From assembly GCF_002575655.3 (NCBI RefSeq), contig NC_053036.3, positions 163,408,627 to 163,472,626 of the forward strand: a stretch of DNA of 64,000 nucleotides, read 5' to 3'. The stretch's first letter is position 1. Each line of letters begins with the position of its first letter. A program made the translations under genes and the position numbers. Shown in pieces: positions 33,656-43,832 of the stretch. Source of the stretch: Aegilops tauschii subsp. strangulata (taxonomy: Eukaryota > Streptophyta > Magnoliopsida > Poales > Poaceae). The notes under the pieces are model-generated. The model saw only the letters and a list, made by a program, of their open reading frames with translations. It searched no databases and was not told the origin of the DNA.

Positions 33656-33739
33656 GTAAGCCTTTCGATCTCTGCTTTCTTTAATGCCCTGTTTCTACTC
33701 CGTCTGGTGATCTTGAGCAATCGGACTTTCGGGGCGCAG
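33656..33739 (+). other. Intron 1 of antisense gene (84 bp, in-frame)
   Basis: GTAAGC...GGGGCGCAG. It is 84 bp (28 codons) with no stop, so retention would simply add residues; this explains why the exon 1-2 frame appears open throughout. Confidence 0.65.
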
Positions 33740-34155
33740 ATATACATGTTTCCGGCGACGGCCGCTGTGGTGGGGCCGGGTGGTGACTATGCACCAGACC
33801 GGGCCGAGAGCGACGTGGACGACCTCGACTTGGGGGCAGCCGCCTTGGAGGACACCGCGATAGGTGGCGTCTATGGAGCCGGTGGATCCGAGGAAGGCGG
33901 CATCGAGACCTGGCCGGACGACGACGATGAGGAAGACAAGTCGCGCCCTTTACGAGGTGTAGGCAAGGCGGACGCAGGCCCCTCCGCCGAGCCGGCTACT
34001 CGAGGCGGCACGCAGAAGCGCAAGACGGGCGCCGTCTTGTTCGGCAGCGTGCCGAAGAAGGCCAAGAATCCAACCACCGCGACCAAGCGGAGGGAGGCCG
34101 CAGCAAAGGCGGCCAAGTACCAGAGACTCCCAAAGGCGCCTCCCATGGTGTCGGC

Positions 34156-34232
34156 GTAAGTGTCCTTTCCTTGTGATCTTCTTCCTCATTGATTCCTTCT
34201 GAATTTCCTTTGCTTTAATCTCTTGATTTTAG
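34156..34232 (+). other. Intron 2 of antisense gene
   Basis: GTAAGT at 34156 and a T-rich tract with TTGATTTTAG ending 34232. It is 77 bp and contains an in-frame TAA at its start. Confidence 0.75.
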
Positions 34233-34967
34233 GGCTCCGCTCTCTCTTGAGAAGTCGGCCGTCGCTTCCATCGTTGGGTCGGCGGAGACCTCTACCACCA
34301 CCCGGCGAGTCGATCCAGCCGCCGACCTCCGCGAGGCGACGGAGCGAAATGCGCGGGAGGCGCGCGAGGAGCAGGAAGCTGCCCGCCTGGAAAAGGCAGA
34401 AGCGGAGAAGGCGGAGGCTGCCGCCCTGAAGAAACTGGCGGAGGCCGAGGTAGCCGCCGCGGCGAAGAAGTAGGCCGAGGAGGCCGCGCGCCGCCAGTCG
34501 GCGATATTCGTCACTCCCTTGAACTCTGCGCCGCCGCCACCAGAATTCGTGGCGCCGGCTAGGGAGCCGGCGACGAGCACCCGATCACAGAGAGGGACGG
34601 CGGCGACGTCGCCATGCCGGACGTGATCGTGCCCCCGCCGCCGCCTCCTGAGGAGGTGCGGGACAAGCAGCCGACTGATCCACCAGCGCCATCAGCCGGA
34701 GACGAGATGGCGACGGACCCCTCTCCTGAGGTCCGCATCCCGACGCGTCACCGGCTTGCAAAGGCGGCCTCGGCGCCACGCCCGCAGGAGACCACCGTCG
34801 CGATCTCTTCAATCCCGGATGCCGAGGCGACCAGCGCCGCGCCCACTGGGTGGGTGCGGGGATGCGGGACGGGCCCCTTGAACACATCGATCCTAGACAT
34901 CAAAGCCAAGCTTCAGGCCGAAGCCGACGCTCTCAAGCGCTGCAACAACGCATTCTTGGAATGACCA

Positions 34968-35141
34968 GTAGCCGTTCGGGTATACTTCTTGTTTATTTTA
35001 GTTTGTGCTTCTCCGTGGGGGCGCGCCAGCGCACCCACTGGGTGTAGTCCCCGAGTTTCGGGGGCCGGCTGCTGAGCAAGCGGCTCGGAAGTTTAATCGG
35101 CAGGCTCCGAGTACTGACATTATCTGATATCTTCATTGCAG
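34968..35141 (+). other. Intron 3 of antisense gene (donor less certain)
   Basis: The acceptor CTTCATTGCAG at 35141 is clear. The donor GTAGCC at 34968 is the one that keeps phase with exon 4, but it is weak and TGA stands three codons before it. The intron contains one copy (from 35015) of the repeat found twice in intron 4. Confidence 0.5.
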
Positions 35142-35226
35142 GACTATCACAACCTCCGTGCGACCGTCTTCAACTCCAAGGTTCAGGAGCTGGCTCAACG
35201 GACCACTGACTTGTCGGAAAGCCGGA

Positions 35227-35511
35227 GTAAGTCTTTTTCTTTCTTCGTGGGGGCGCACTGGCGCACCCGCGGGCTGTAGTCCCCGAGATTCGGGCCGACT
35301 GCTGAGCAGTCGGGCCGGATCTCCCCGGCAACTGTTCTTCTTTTCTGTTGATTTTGACGACTCCTTTCTCCGCGGGGGCGCGCTGGCGCACCCGCGGGCT
35401 GTAGTCCCCGAGATTCGGGCCGACTGCTGAGCAGTCAGGCCGGATCTCCCCGGCGACTATACTTCTTCTCTGTTGGCAACTGACGCCTTTTCCTTTTTCT
35501 ATTTTCTGCAG
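35227..35511 (+). other. Intron 4 of antisense gene, containing a 125-bp tandem duplication
   Basis: GTAAGT at 35227 and TTTTCTGCAG ending 35511. Two copies of a 125-bp unit start at 35247 and 35372. Confidence 0.75.
35247..35475 (+). repeat. Tandem 125-bp repeat in intron 4, related to a copy in intron 3
   Basis: The unit begins g(t/c)gggggcgc and includes gtagtccccgag, a gactgctgagcagtc near-palindrome and ggatctccccggc. Copies start at 35247 and 35372; a more diverged copy starts at 35015 in intron 3. Confidence 0.9.
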
Positions 35512-35778
35512 AGGCCAACGCCGCCTTGCAGCAGCAGCTGGGCGAAGCCAACACCGCGTTGCGTGCCAAGGAGGTGGAGTGCGGCAAGCTGGCTGAAGAG
35601 CGTGACCGGCTGGTCAAGCAACTGGCGGAGCAGGCGGAGCTTCTCAAGAAGGCTCAGAAGGAGGCGGAGGACAAGGAGATCAGCCTCCTTGCTGAGTTCG
35701 CGACCGAACGCTCCGCCTGGACCGACAAGGAGACGATGCTGACTTCTGGCTTTCACGAGATTGAAGACATAGTTGATG

Positions 35779-35873
35779 GTGAGCTTCCCTCTTTTTCCTT
35801 CTTCGAGCTGCCGGCTGCTAACCGAGCCAGCCTCTCGTCTCTAACTTTGGCTTTTTGCTTTCTATTTTGGCAG
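35779..35873 (+). other. Intron 5 of antisense gene
   Basis: GTGAGC at 35779 and CTATTTTGGCAG ending 35873; 95 bp, phase conserved (G|AC, Asp). Confidence 0.75.
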
Positions 35874-36652
35874 ACTTCTTCCCTGGTCATTCTGACACCG
35901 CCAATCAGGCCATCGGAGCTGATCGTGAAGGACGGAGGGCGGAAGGCACGCAGATTGCCGCCAACGCCCCCCGGACCCTTAGGGAGCAGCTCCTGAGCAT
36001 CGAGGCCCGTCTTTGGCCGGCTCACCGGATGCTGCGCCATCTTCAGGGTGTCGGCGCCCAGGCGATCGCCGCCCTGTGGCCGGACATGCCGGCACCGCGC
36101 ACTCCCAGTCGGACTGCCGACTGGCTTGAGGTGGCGGTCGGCCGTCTTGAGGCCTGGAAGGGCTCCTCGGCCCGAGCTGGAGCGCGCCGGGCCTTGGAGT
36201 TTGTCAAGGCGTGGTACCCTGGGCTAAATCCAGCCCAGTTGACCACGTTTCGGCAGGAGGAGCTGGTGGCAGTAGAGGATGATCTTATCAAACGCGTGGC
36301 GGCCATCGCCGAGTACACCAACACCAGCGTCTTCATCCCGGAGCGGGCCGAGAACGGCGCCGAGGCACCACCAGAGTGGTTCGGGCTGAACCCGGAGGAC
36401 GGCGAGGGCTCGGCCGAGGTGATCAACTCCAGCGGCGAGGAACAAGACGAGGAGGAAGAGGAAGGTGAAGAGGAGGCGCCAAAGGTCGGAGCAGACGACC
36501 AACCTCAGCTCGACCGCGCCTTCAGCAACGAGCCACGCCCGAGCAAGCCGGCTGCTACTGAAGGCGAGCAAGCGGAGACTGGCCAGCCGGCCACTCCACC
36601 AACTGGCGCCACCGACTCCTCCGCTCCACCGAACCCGTCTGCTGCTCCCTAG

Positions 36653-37390
36653 GCTGCCAGTTTATCTTTTGTTTTACCTGCTTATCAGTCTCGACGAACT
36701 TGTTAATCTTGCACAATTCCACCCGCAGGGTGTATTTCAAACTTCTGTTGAGTATCGGCCAAGGGCCTTTGGATATGTAAATATTTTAGCCGAGTTCTAT
36801 CTTTCCTTGCTTTCTGCTCTCTGGCTTTTTTCCTTTGCCGCCTTCCCTTGGTTGCCGTCTTGCCAGCCGAACAGCCGCTCTGCGGACTGTGGCTGGGTCA
36901 AGTACTTAGCCACTTTCGGGAAGGCAAGTACTTAGCCGGCTAGAGTTTTCTGGCAAGTTAAGTAGAAACCGGCCGGCCGGCTGCTCGGCAGCCGGTCGGT
37001 GAGGCGAGAAGCCGGCTTGGACTATGTGTATGCTTTAGGTCCTTAGCCATTTTTGATGCAGACACCCTTTTCGCCTTAGCTCCTACCGGCCGAACAGTCG
37101 CTCTGCGAGCTGCGGCCTCTGGCAGGAGAAAGCTAAGGTGCCAATGCATTACTTGTCCGGCTGCAGGAACCATGTCATAGTACAAGGCGGCAAGTCCCCG
37201 GGTCGACTGGTCGAACCCGGTGTCGGATGGATAAATGAAATAACATAAATGACAGGCGTAATACTCATCATATAGATAAAAGGGGGCAGTCCCTGAGATC
37301 TTCTCGGGGGACCCAGGGTCTTCGTACTTAATACAAAAGTTGGCGTGGTACATACTGCATCAACTGTAAAACCTTCGAAGGAGGTTTGCG
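36653..37390. other. Convergent intergenic zone between antisense gene and pol
   Basis: No ORF is supported. It contains the 3' UTRs of both transcription units. Two related copies of a ccggccgaacagccgctctgcg-type segment lie at 36867-36890 and 37087-37107. Confidence 0.6.
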
Positions 37391-39126
37391 TTCCATGGTC
37401 ACTCCGTCTCCTTGCCGGAGTCATCTCTTTTGCCCGCTCGAGGCTTCTGAGCGTCGATGAGGTAGTAGGAGTCGTTGCCCAACACCTTGCTGATGATGAA
37501 GGGGCCTTCCCAAGGTGCCGAGAGCTTGTGCTGGCCGGTTGTTCGCTGGATCAGCCGGAGCACAAGGTCTCCTTCTTGGAAGGATCTTGGCTTGACCTTT
37601 CGGTTGTAGTATCGGCGCAGACTCTGCTGGTAGATGGTGGACCGGCTGAGTGCCAACAGCCGGCCCTCTTCTAGCAGATCAACACCGTCTTTTCGTGCTT
37701 CTTCTGCCTCCTCTTCGGTGTACATGGTGACTCGAGGGGAGTCGAATTCTATGTCCGTCAGGATGACGGCTTCAGCACCGTAGACGATGAAGAAAGGAGT
37801 GAAGCCGGTTGACTTGTTCGGAGTTGTGCGCAGGCTCTAGAGGACGGCCGGCAGCTCGTCGAGCCAGCAACCGGCCGAACGCTCCAGAGGTTCGACTAGT
37901 CGGGGTTTGATGCCGGACAAAATGAGGCCATTTGCTCGCTCCACTTGGCCGTTTGAATGCGGACGGGCAACGGACGCTAAGTCCAGTCGGATGCCCTGCG
38001 TCGCGCAAAAACGGGCCAAGGCACCTTTGGCAAAGTTTGTGCCGTTGTCGGTGATGATGCGGTGTGGTATGTCGTACCGGATGGTGATGTCGTAGATGAA
38101 TGTCACAGCAGTCGGACCATTCAATTTCTTAATTGGCTTTGCTTCTATCCACTTGGTGAACTTGTCCACCGCGACAAGCAGATGAGTCATGCCGCCGCAC
38201 GCCGTTTTGAACGGTCCCACCATGTCCAGGCCCCAGACGATAAAGGGCCAAGCAATGAGGATAGTCTTGAGTGCAGAAGCCGGCTGGTGTGGCTGCGAGC
38301 GGAACTTCTGGCACCCTTTGCATTTCTGGACCAGATCTTTGGCGTCTTCTAGAGCAGTCGGCCAGAAAAAACCGTGGCGGAAAGCTTTGGCCATGAGTGC
38401 TATTGAGGCCGCGTGGTGACCACACTCGCCTTGATGAATATCTTTGAGGATTGCTTGGCCTTGCTCCGGTTCCACGCAGCGCTGGTAGACACCAGTGACA
38501 CTGCGTCTTACAAGCTCTCTGTTGACTATGGTGTATGCAGCTGCTCGACGTTGCACTTGCTGGGTCGAGATCTCATCAGTTGGCAGCTCTTTCTTTACCA
38601 AAAAATTGAGAATGGGTTGGGCCCATGAAGGTGCTGTAACTTCTTCGACTGTTAAGACTGCTACTTGCACAAGGGCGGTTGGGCCGGGAGGCGGCGGGTT
38701 GGAGTTGGCTGCCGCTTGCTGAGCCAATGAAGTCCCCGGGCCGACTGCCGCGGTCCCCGGGTCGGGCTCTGAAGTTCCCAGACCGGTTGCGGCCGTAGCA
38801 GTCCCCGGGTCGCCTGCCGAGTTCCTCGTGCTGGCACGAAGATGGAATCCGACATCTTTAGGAGGAGCCGGCACGAAGATGGAATCCGACTGTGGCGATG
38901 GCTTGACAGACGGCTTGAGGAGGCGTTGTAGGGCGACGCCGGTTGGTATTGCTTGCCGGGTGGAGCCGATTCGTGCCAAGGCATCTGCTTGCTCATTGTC
39001 ATTCCTTGGCACATGGAGAAACTCGCACCCCTCGAAGTATCCACTGAGTTGTTGCAGGAGGAAACGGTAACTCGCCATATTTGCATCCTTGGCGTCCCAG
39101 TCGCCTGACAACTGCTGGACCACCAA
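37391..39126 (-). pseudogene. Integrase (with second RNase H tail) of first Tat-lineage element
   Basis: One minus-strand frame, 39126-37837, begins in the RNase H end (CYGDSDLVVQQL just upstream, then NDNEQADALARIGS). It passes a long variable linker and enters the integrase HHCC zinc region (HQGECGHHAASIALMAKAFRHGFFWP ... CKGCQKF). The D,D(35)E core shows WGLDMVGPF, IITDNGTNF and HSNGQVERANG. TAG at 37837-37839, where Trp is usual, stops it. The same frame goes on 37800-37399 with RTTPNKSTGFTPF and the C-terminal region (FQEGDLVLR ... KLSAPWEGPF). The natural end is TGA at 37399. Confidence 0.87.
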
Positions 39127-39840
39127 GTCGGAATCACCATAGCACAGGATCCGGCGAATGCCGAGTTCCTTGGCAAGCCGGAGCCCGTGAATGAGTGCTT
39201 CGTACTCAGCGACGTTGTTGGAGGCGGCGAAATGGATCTACAGCACATATCTGAGCTTGTCGCCTTTGGGAGAAGTGAGGACGATGCCGGCTCCCAAACC
39301 GGTGCGCATCTTGGAACCATCAAAATGCATTCGCCAATGGGTGGAGTCTGGCGCAGGCGGCAGGTACTGGGTCTCGGCCCAATCAACGAGGAAGTTGTCC
39401 AGTGCTTGCGACTTGATGGCAGTGCAGGGCTGGTAGTGGATGGTGTAGGGGGCCAAATCTATGGCCCACTTGGCCACTCGGCCCGAAGCATCTCAGCTTC
39501 CAATGATTTCGGCAAGCGGAGCTGTGCAGACCACAGTGATTGGGTGCTCTTGGAAGTATGGCTTCAGTTTCTTGGCGGCAAAGTGTACGTCGTAGCACAT
39601 CTTCTGGTAGTGGGGGTAATTTTGCTTGGAGGTGGACAACACTTCGCTTAGGTAATACACCAGTCTCTGGACTGGTAGTGCTTTTCCTTCCTCCTTGCGT
39701 TCCACCACTATGACTGTGCTGACCACCCGGCTGGTAGCGGCAATGTAGAGGAGCATGGGCTCCTTAGGAGTCAGAGCCGCCAGGACGGGCGGATGGTCAA
39801 CATCTTCTTGAGCTGGAGAAAAGCTTCATCCGCCTTGTCA
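39127..39840 (-). pseudogene. RNase H region of first Tat-lineage element, frameshifted
   Basis: The first RNase H lies about 39830-39480 (LYIAATSRVVSTVIV, then YYLSEVLSTSKQNYPHYQKMCYDV). After a stop at about 39493 comes an archaeal-type second RNase H beginning MHFDGSKMRTGLGAGIVL (39330s), with NNVAEYEALIHGLRLA after a TAG at 39238 and the third acidic residue in YGDSDLVV. Two frameshifts near 39785 and 39850 separate it from RT. Dual RNase H domains are a feature of the Tat lineage. Confidence 0.8.
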
Positions 39841-40770
39841 TTCCACTCGAAAAAATGGTCTTCTTCATGAGCTGGTACAGGGGAAGAGCCTTCTCGCCCA
39901 GCCGACTGATGAAACGGCTGATGGATGCCAAGCAGCCGGTGAATTTTTGCACGTCCAGCTGTCGGGTGGGCGCTTCCATCCTCTCGATGGCCTTGATCTT
40001 CACAGGGTTGCACTCTATGCCGCGCTCTGAGACCAGAAAGCCAAGAAGCTGGCCCGCCGGTACTCCAAAGACGCATTTCTTCGGATGTAGCTTGATCTGA
40101 AATCGGCGCAAGTTCTCAAAGGTCTCCTTGAGATCTTCTAGTAGCGTCCCACGCTTCTCCGTCTTCACCACCACATCGTCCACATACACATGGGCGTTTC
40201 TGCCGAGTTGCTTGAGGAGACACTTCTGCATGCAACGCTGGAACGTGACGCCGACATTCCTCAAGCCGAACGTCATGGTCAGGTAGCAGAAGGCTCCGAA
40301 TGGCGTGATGAAGGTGGTCTTCAGCCTGTTGGCTGGGTTTAGCTTGATCTGATGATACCCTGAGTATGCATCCAAAAAGCTCAATAGCTCGCATCCGTCT
40401 GTGGAGTCAATCACTTGGTCAATTCTTGGCAAAGCGAATGGGTCTTTGGGGCATGCTTTGTTGAGGCTGGTAGAGTCAATACACATGCGCCACTGTTTGT
40501 TCTTCTTCAGCACCAGGACCGGGTTGGCTAGCCACTCTGGAAATAACACTTCCATGATGAAGCTGGCTGCCAGAAGCCGGGCTATCACTACTCCAACAAC
40601 TCTTCTCTTCTCTTCTGGCAGGCTGCGCAAGGGCTGCCTGACCGGCTTGGCATCAGACCGGACATGTAGCTTGTGCTCGGCGAATTCCGTCGGAACACCC
40701 GGCATGTCCTTGGGGGACCATGCAAAGATGTCCCGATTCTCACGGAGGAAATTGACGAGCTCGCCTTCCT
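39841..40770 (-). pseudogene. Reverse transcriptase of first Tat-lineage element
   Basis: Open frame 40705-39797 with complete RT landmarks: LRSLPEEKRRVV, WRMCIDSTSLNKACPKDPFALPRID, LDAYSGYHQIKL, FGAFCYLTMTFGLRNVGVTFQR and YVDD (codons 40186-40175), then the connection GFLVSERGIECNP. The catalytic Asp residues are present. TAG near 40769 separates it from the protease-RT spacer in the same frame. Confidence 0.9.
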
Positions 40771-41830
40771 ATTTGCTGTCAAGGTTTGCACTTATGAAAG
40801 CATACCTCTCCGGGTGCTTCGGGTCCAAGGGTATCTTCTTTGTCTCTTTGGCCGGCTTGAACGAGTCCTCAGCTTCCGACTCCTTGGGGGCGGGTGACAT
40901 TTCCGGCTGCTTGTCTGCCATTGCCACAACCCGGTCAAGGAGCCGCTTCTCAGCTGCGATCACGAGGGACTCGGCTAACCGGCTGCTCTCTGCTGCGCAG
41001 GTGGACGACTTCTTGTAGTCTCCTGCTATGGTCAGGATTCCCTTGGAGCTCGGCATCTTCATCTTGAGGTAGGCATAGTGGGGGACCGCCATGAATTTGG
41101 CCAGGGCAGGCCGGCCAAGCAGGGCATGATAGGGGCTCTCAAGGTCCACCACCTCAAACCAGACTGGCTCTCAGCGGAAATGATTTTTGTACCTGAAGGG
41201 GGCATCTATCTGTGTCTTGCCGATTGGTGAGCAGGAAAGGCCAGGAACTATGCCGTGAAAAACGGTCCGGCTAAGCTGAAGATGTCTCTGCTTGATTCCC
41301 AACTTCTCCATGGTATCTTTGTGCAGAATGTTGATACTGCTGCCGCCATCTATCAAGACTCGGGAGAAACGAGCAGCTCGCCTCTCTGTGGCAAACGTGG
41401 CATCCAACACCAAGGCGTAAGAGCCGGGATTTGGCATCACCTCCGGGTGGTCGGCTCTGCTCCAGCTGATGGGCTTCTCACACCAGTGCATGAACTCGGG
41501 GGTCTCTGATGCTACTGCATTCACTTCCAGCTGCTGCTGCCGTCTGTTGCGCCTGTCGTCTGCCATGCTGGTGAACACGACGTAGGCCCCATGCTCCTCG
41601 GGATAATCATCTTGTACGGCACCGACTGGGCGGGCCGCCGGCTGCTGAGGGGGAGGCGGCGGCAGGCCGGCTGGCGGAGGAGGCTGGAGTCCGTCGCCCT
41701 TGGCGATCCTGGTGTGCCAGTGGCACTTCTGAGTAGTGTGGTTGGATGGCTTCGCACCGCTATGGAACTTGCAAGGCATATCGGGGGTCTTCTCGTACGA
41801 GAAAGCGGGCAGCTAGTTGGGCTTGCCGCC
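40771..41830 (-). pseudogene. Protease and spacer of first Tat-lineage element
   Basis: The frame 41779-41171 carries a CX2H-like gag end (MPCKFHSGAKPSNHTTQKC), a Pro-rich linker and the retropepsin site L-I-D-G-G-S-S (Asp codon 41350-41348). After TGA at 41171-41173 the frame continues with ESPYHALLGRPALAKF (the protease C-terminal LLGRP motif) and a charged spacer to 40769. The two-glycine DGGSS form is typical of Tat proteases. Confidence 0.85.
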
Positions 41831-42632
41831 CTTCTGGCGCTTGGGAGGAGGCGGCCTTCTGGCTGTTGATCTTCGACTGTTACCACCTGCCGGCTCGAGG
41901 AAGCCGGCTGCATGGCCTTGCGCTTGTTGTCATTTGGTTGCTGCCTTCAACTGGTGTCACCAACCAGGGTCCGAGGAGCTTGAGGGGCCACCTTGCCCGA
42001 CATGTTCACTTGAATCTCCGCCTTCATGGAGGAGTCGGCCGTGGCGTACTTGTCTGCTATGATTAGCAGTTCGTCGAGGGTCGCCGGCTCGTCGCAGAGA
42101 AGCTTGTGCTTGAGGAGGGTGCCCTCTCCGCACCCGGCAGTGAAGTACTCGATGGCCTGCACCTCGTGCACACCCTCGCAAGAGTTGTGCAGCTCGGCCC
42201 AGCGCGTGAGGTAGTCGCGAGTCGACTCGTTGGGGCCTTGAACACATAAGGAGAGTTGGCGGGGCTTTGGCGGCCGCTTGTACGTGCTGGTGAAGTTGCG
42301 GATGAATGCTTCGGTGAAATCAACCCAGCTGTTGATGCTGCGGGGCTTCAGGCTGTTCAGCCATGTCCGGGCCGTGCCCTGGAGCATGAGCGGAACGTAC
42401 TTCACGACAACGCGCTTGTTGCCATTCGCGATGCTAACGGCTGTGGAGTAGTCGACCAGCCAGTCCTCCGGCTTCACGGAGCCGGTGTACTTGGGTGTAT
42501 CTCTCGAGAGCGTGAACCCTTTAGGGAAAGGTTCGTCCTGGATGCGGGGGGCGAAACAAGGCGGGCCCAGCTCATCTTCCTCTTCTAGCGCCAGGGATCG
42601 GTTGAGGCGGTCGATCCGGTGGCGAGCGTCGT
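41831..42632 (-). pseudogene. Gag core of first Tat-lineage element (downstream of LARD insertion)
   Basis: The minus-strand frame carries the retrotransposon-gag domain: PFPKGFTLSRDTPKYTGSVK, VVKYVPLMLQGTARTWLNSL, FIRNFTSTYKRP and NESTRDYLTRWAELHNSCEGV. TGA at 41947-41949 interrupts it, and it slips frame near 41815-41870 before the protease. The N-terminal half is at 54330-55358, beyond the LARD, which entered at codons after ...KKTT-type sequence. The first residues of the visible frame (42663-42633) come from the LARD LTR and are not gag. Confidence 0.85.
42628..42632 (+). repeat. Left target-site duplication of the LARD
   Basis: gtcgt, identical to 54325-54329. Confidence 0.9.
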
Positions 42633-43053
42633 TGTCACGCCCCGAGACAGATGCTCCAGTCACCTTCCATATATTTCGTGTTCGCCGTGTGTTTTATTTT
42701 TTGTTTGTTGCATTCATCATGTCATCATGAGCATTGCATTGCATGTTTCCTAAAAAACTTGCACCCATTGATAGTTGCCACTTCTTCCTCGTCTCTGTTG
42801 ACCTTTCTCGAGACCGACATTCGTTTGATGCCCGACCGTTTGACCCTGTCTACACAATACTCAAACCCCTTCTCGCGCGCGTCCGAAACCTGTCCCGAAC
42901 CCGACCCGCTCAGTCATCACCGTTGCATTCAGATCATCTCCTAACATCTATAAAATATCTCCGTTTTATTATTCGGGCTACCTAACCTATTTATTTACGA
43001 CTGCCCGATTGTAATCGGACGGACCGGATTAATCCCTACCCTAATCCCCTACC

Positions 43054-43063
43054 TATTTAAATA
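43054..43063 (+). promoter_or_regulatory. TATA-like box of LARD 5' LTR
   Basis: TATTTAAATA precedes a CT-rich leader by about 25 bp; the same sequence occurs at 50958-50967 in the other LTR. Confidence 0.65.
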
Positions 43064-43613
43064 GACCAACCCTAAATTCTAGGGGATTTGTCCCTGTCGC
43101 CGCCGCCGCACTCATCTCCCACCTCGGGATCCCCTCGCCCAATCTCCTTGGATCCCCTCGTCCAGCCAACTACCGAGCGCCTTGCCTCCTCAGATCCGAG
43201 GCCTCCCCAAGCCACCGGAGCCCCGAGCTGCTGCAGATCCAAGCGCCTCGCCTCTGCACCCGCCCGAATGGCCTCCTCTACCCCGGTCTCTTCTCCCATG
43301 GATCCCTCCTTCTCCTCGCGTCGAGCACCAGCGCTCCAGGGCCGGCCTTCTGCTGTTCGTCCTCGTCGGTTCTCGCAACACTAGTGCCGCTGGTAGCCGC
43401 GCCGCCCGATCCTCCTCATCGACGGCAACTCCAGTAGGTATCCGCCATGGATGCCAGGAGCGCCCGTGCGCCGCATGCCCGAACCCCTGTCTTGATCCGC
43501 CTCGCGTGGCCGGTGACCGGCAGATGAGCACCTCCGCCCCTCTTCCTTCCCTTCCAACTCTGGTTCTTCCCCTCTCCCTCACCCCACCTTTCTCTTTCTC
43601 GCAGGTGGAGGCC

Positions 43614-43832
43614 ATGGCTGCCGCCGCCATTCTGACTACCCCGCAGGAGCTCCCTGCCGCCGGATCAGGTCGCCTCCGCCCGGTTCCCCTCGCGCCATGT
43701 CCGCCGCCAGCCACCGCCGTTGCCTCTGCTTCGCACCCCGTGTTGCGGCAGTCGCGCCCTGCTTCGTCTGAAGCCACAACACCAAGTCCCCTTCTCTGCA
43801 TCGAGCTGCTCTGCCCCGAGAGGTCGCGTTGA
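43614..43832 (+). other. 72-codon ORF in the LARD LTR leader, behind a candidate intron
   Basis: ATG 43614 to TGA 43832 encodes an Ala/Pro/Ser-rich 72-residue peptide. The copy in the right LTR (51512-51730) has the same length and differs at a few residues. A candidate intron (GTAGGT from 43434, TTTCTCGCAG to 43604) ends 10 bp before this ATG. The peptide matches nothing I know. It may be only a by-product of GC-rich leader sequence. Confidence 0.3.

Larger units (their letters stand above)
32762..36652 (+). pseudogene. Antisense gene of Tat-lineage element, six exons, 'gypsy-type transposase' family, with three breaks
   Basis: Proposed exons: 32762-33655, 33740-34155, 34233-34967, 35142-35226, 35512-35778, 35874-36652. 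All introns are GT...AG, and every junction except exon 3 keeps phase by inspection. Exon 1 holds the family's domain (FICGFGLPTSGFLLSFLGFY to VREVAAQCGAFIAV), which I match to the 'putative gypsy type transposase' family known from Tat antisense ORFs; no DDE triad is evident, so transposase is only a name. Exon 2 is acidic, then basic with an NLS-like PKKAKNPTTATKRRE. Exons 3 and 5 are Ala/Glu-rich coiled coils. Exon 6 has a conserved RLEAWKGSSARAGARRALEF block and an acidic tail. Breaks: TAG near 34471, a frameshift near 34560-34600, and TGA 34962-34964 at the exon 3 end. The gene converges on pol. Confidence 0.75.
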
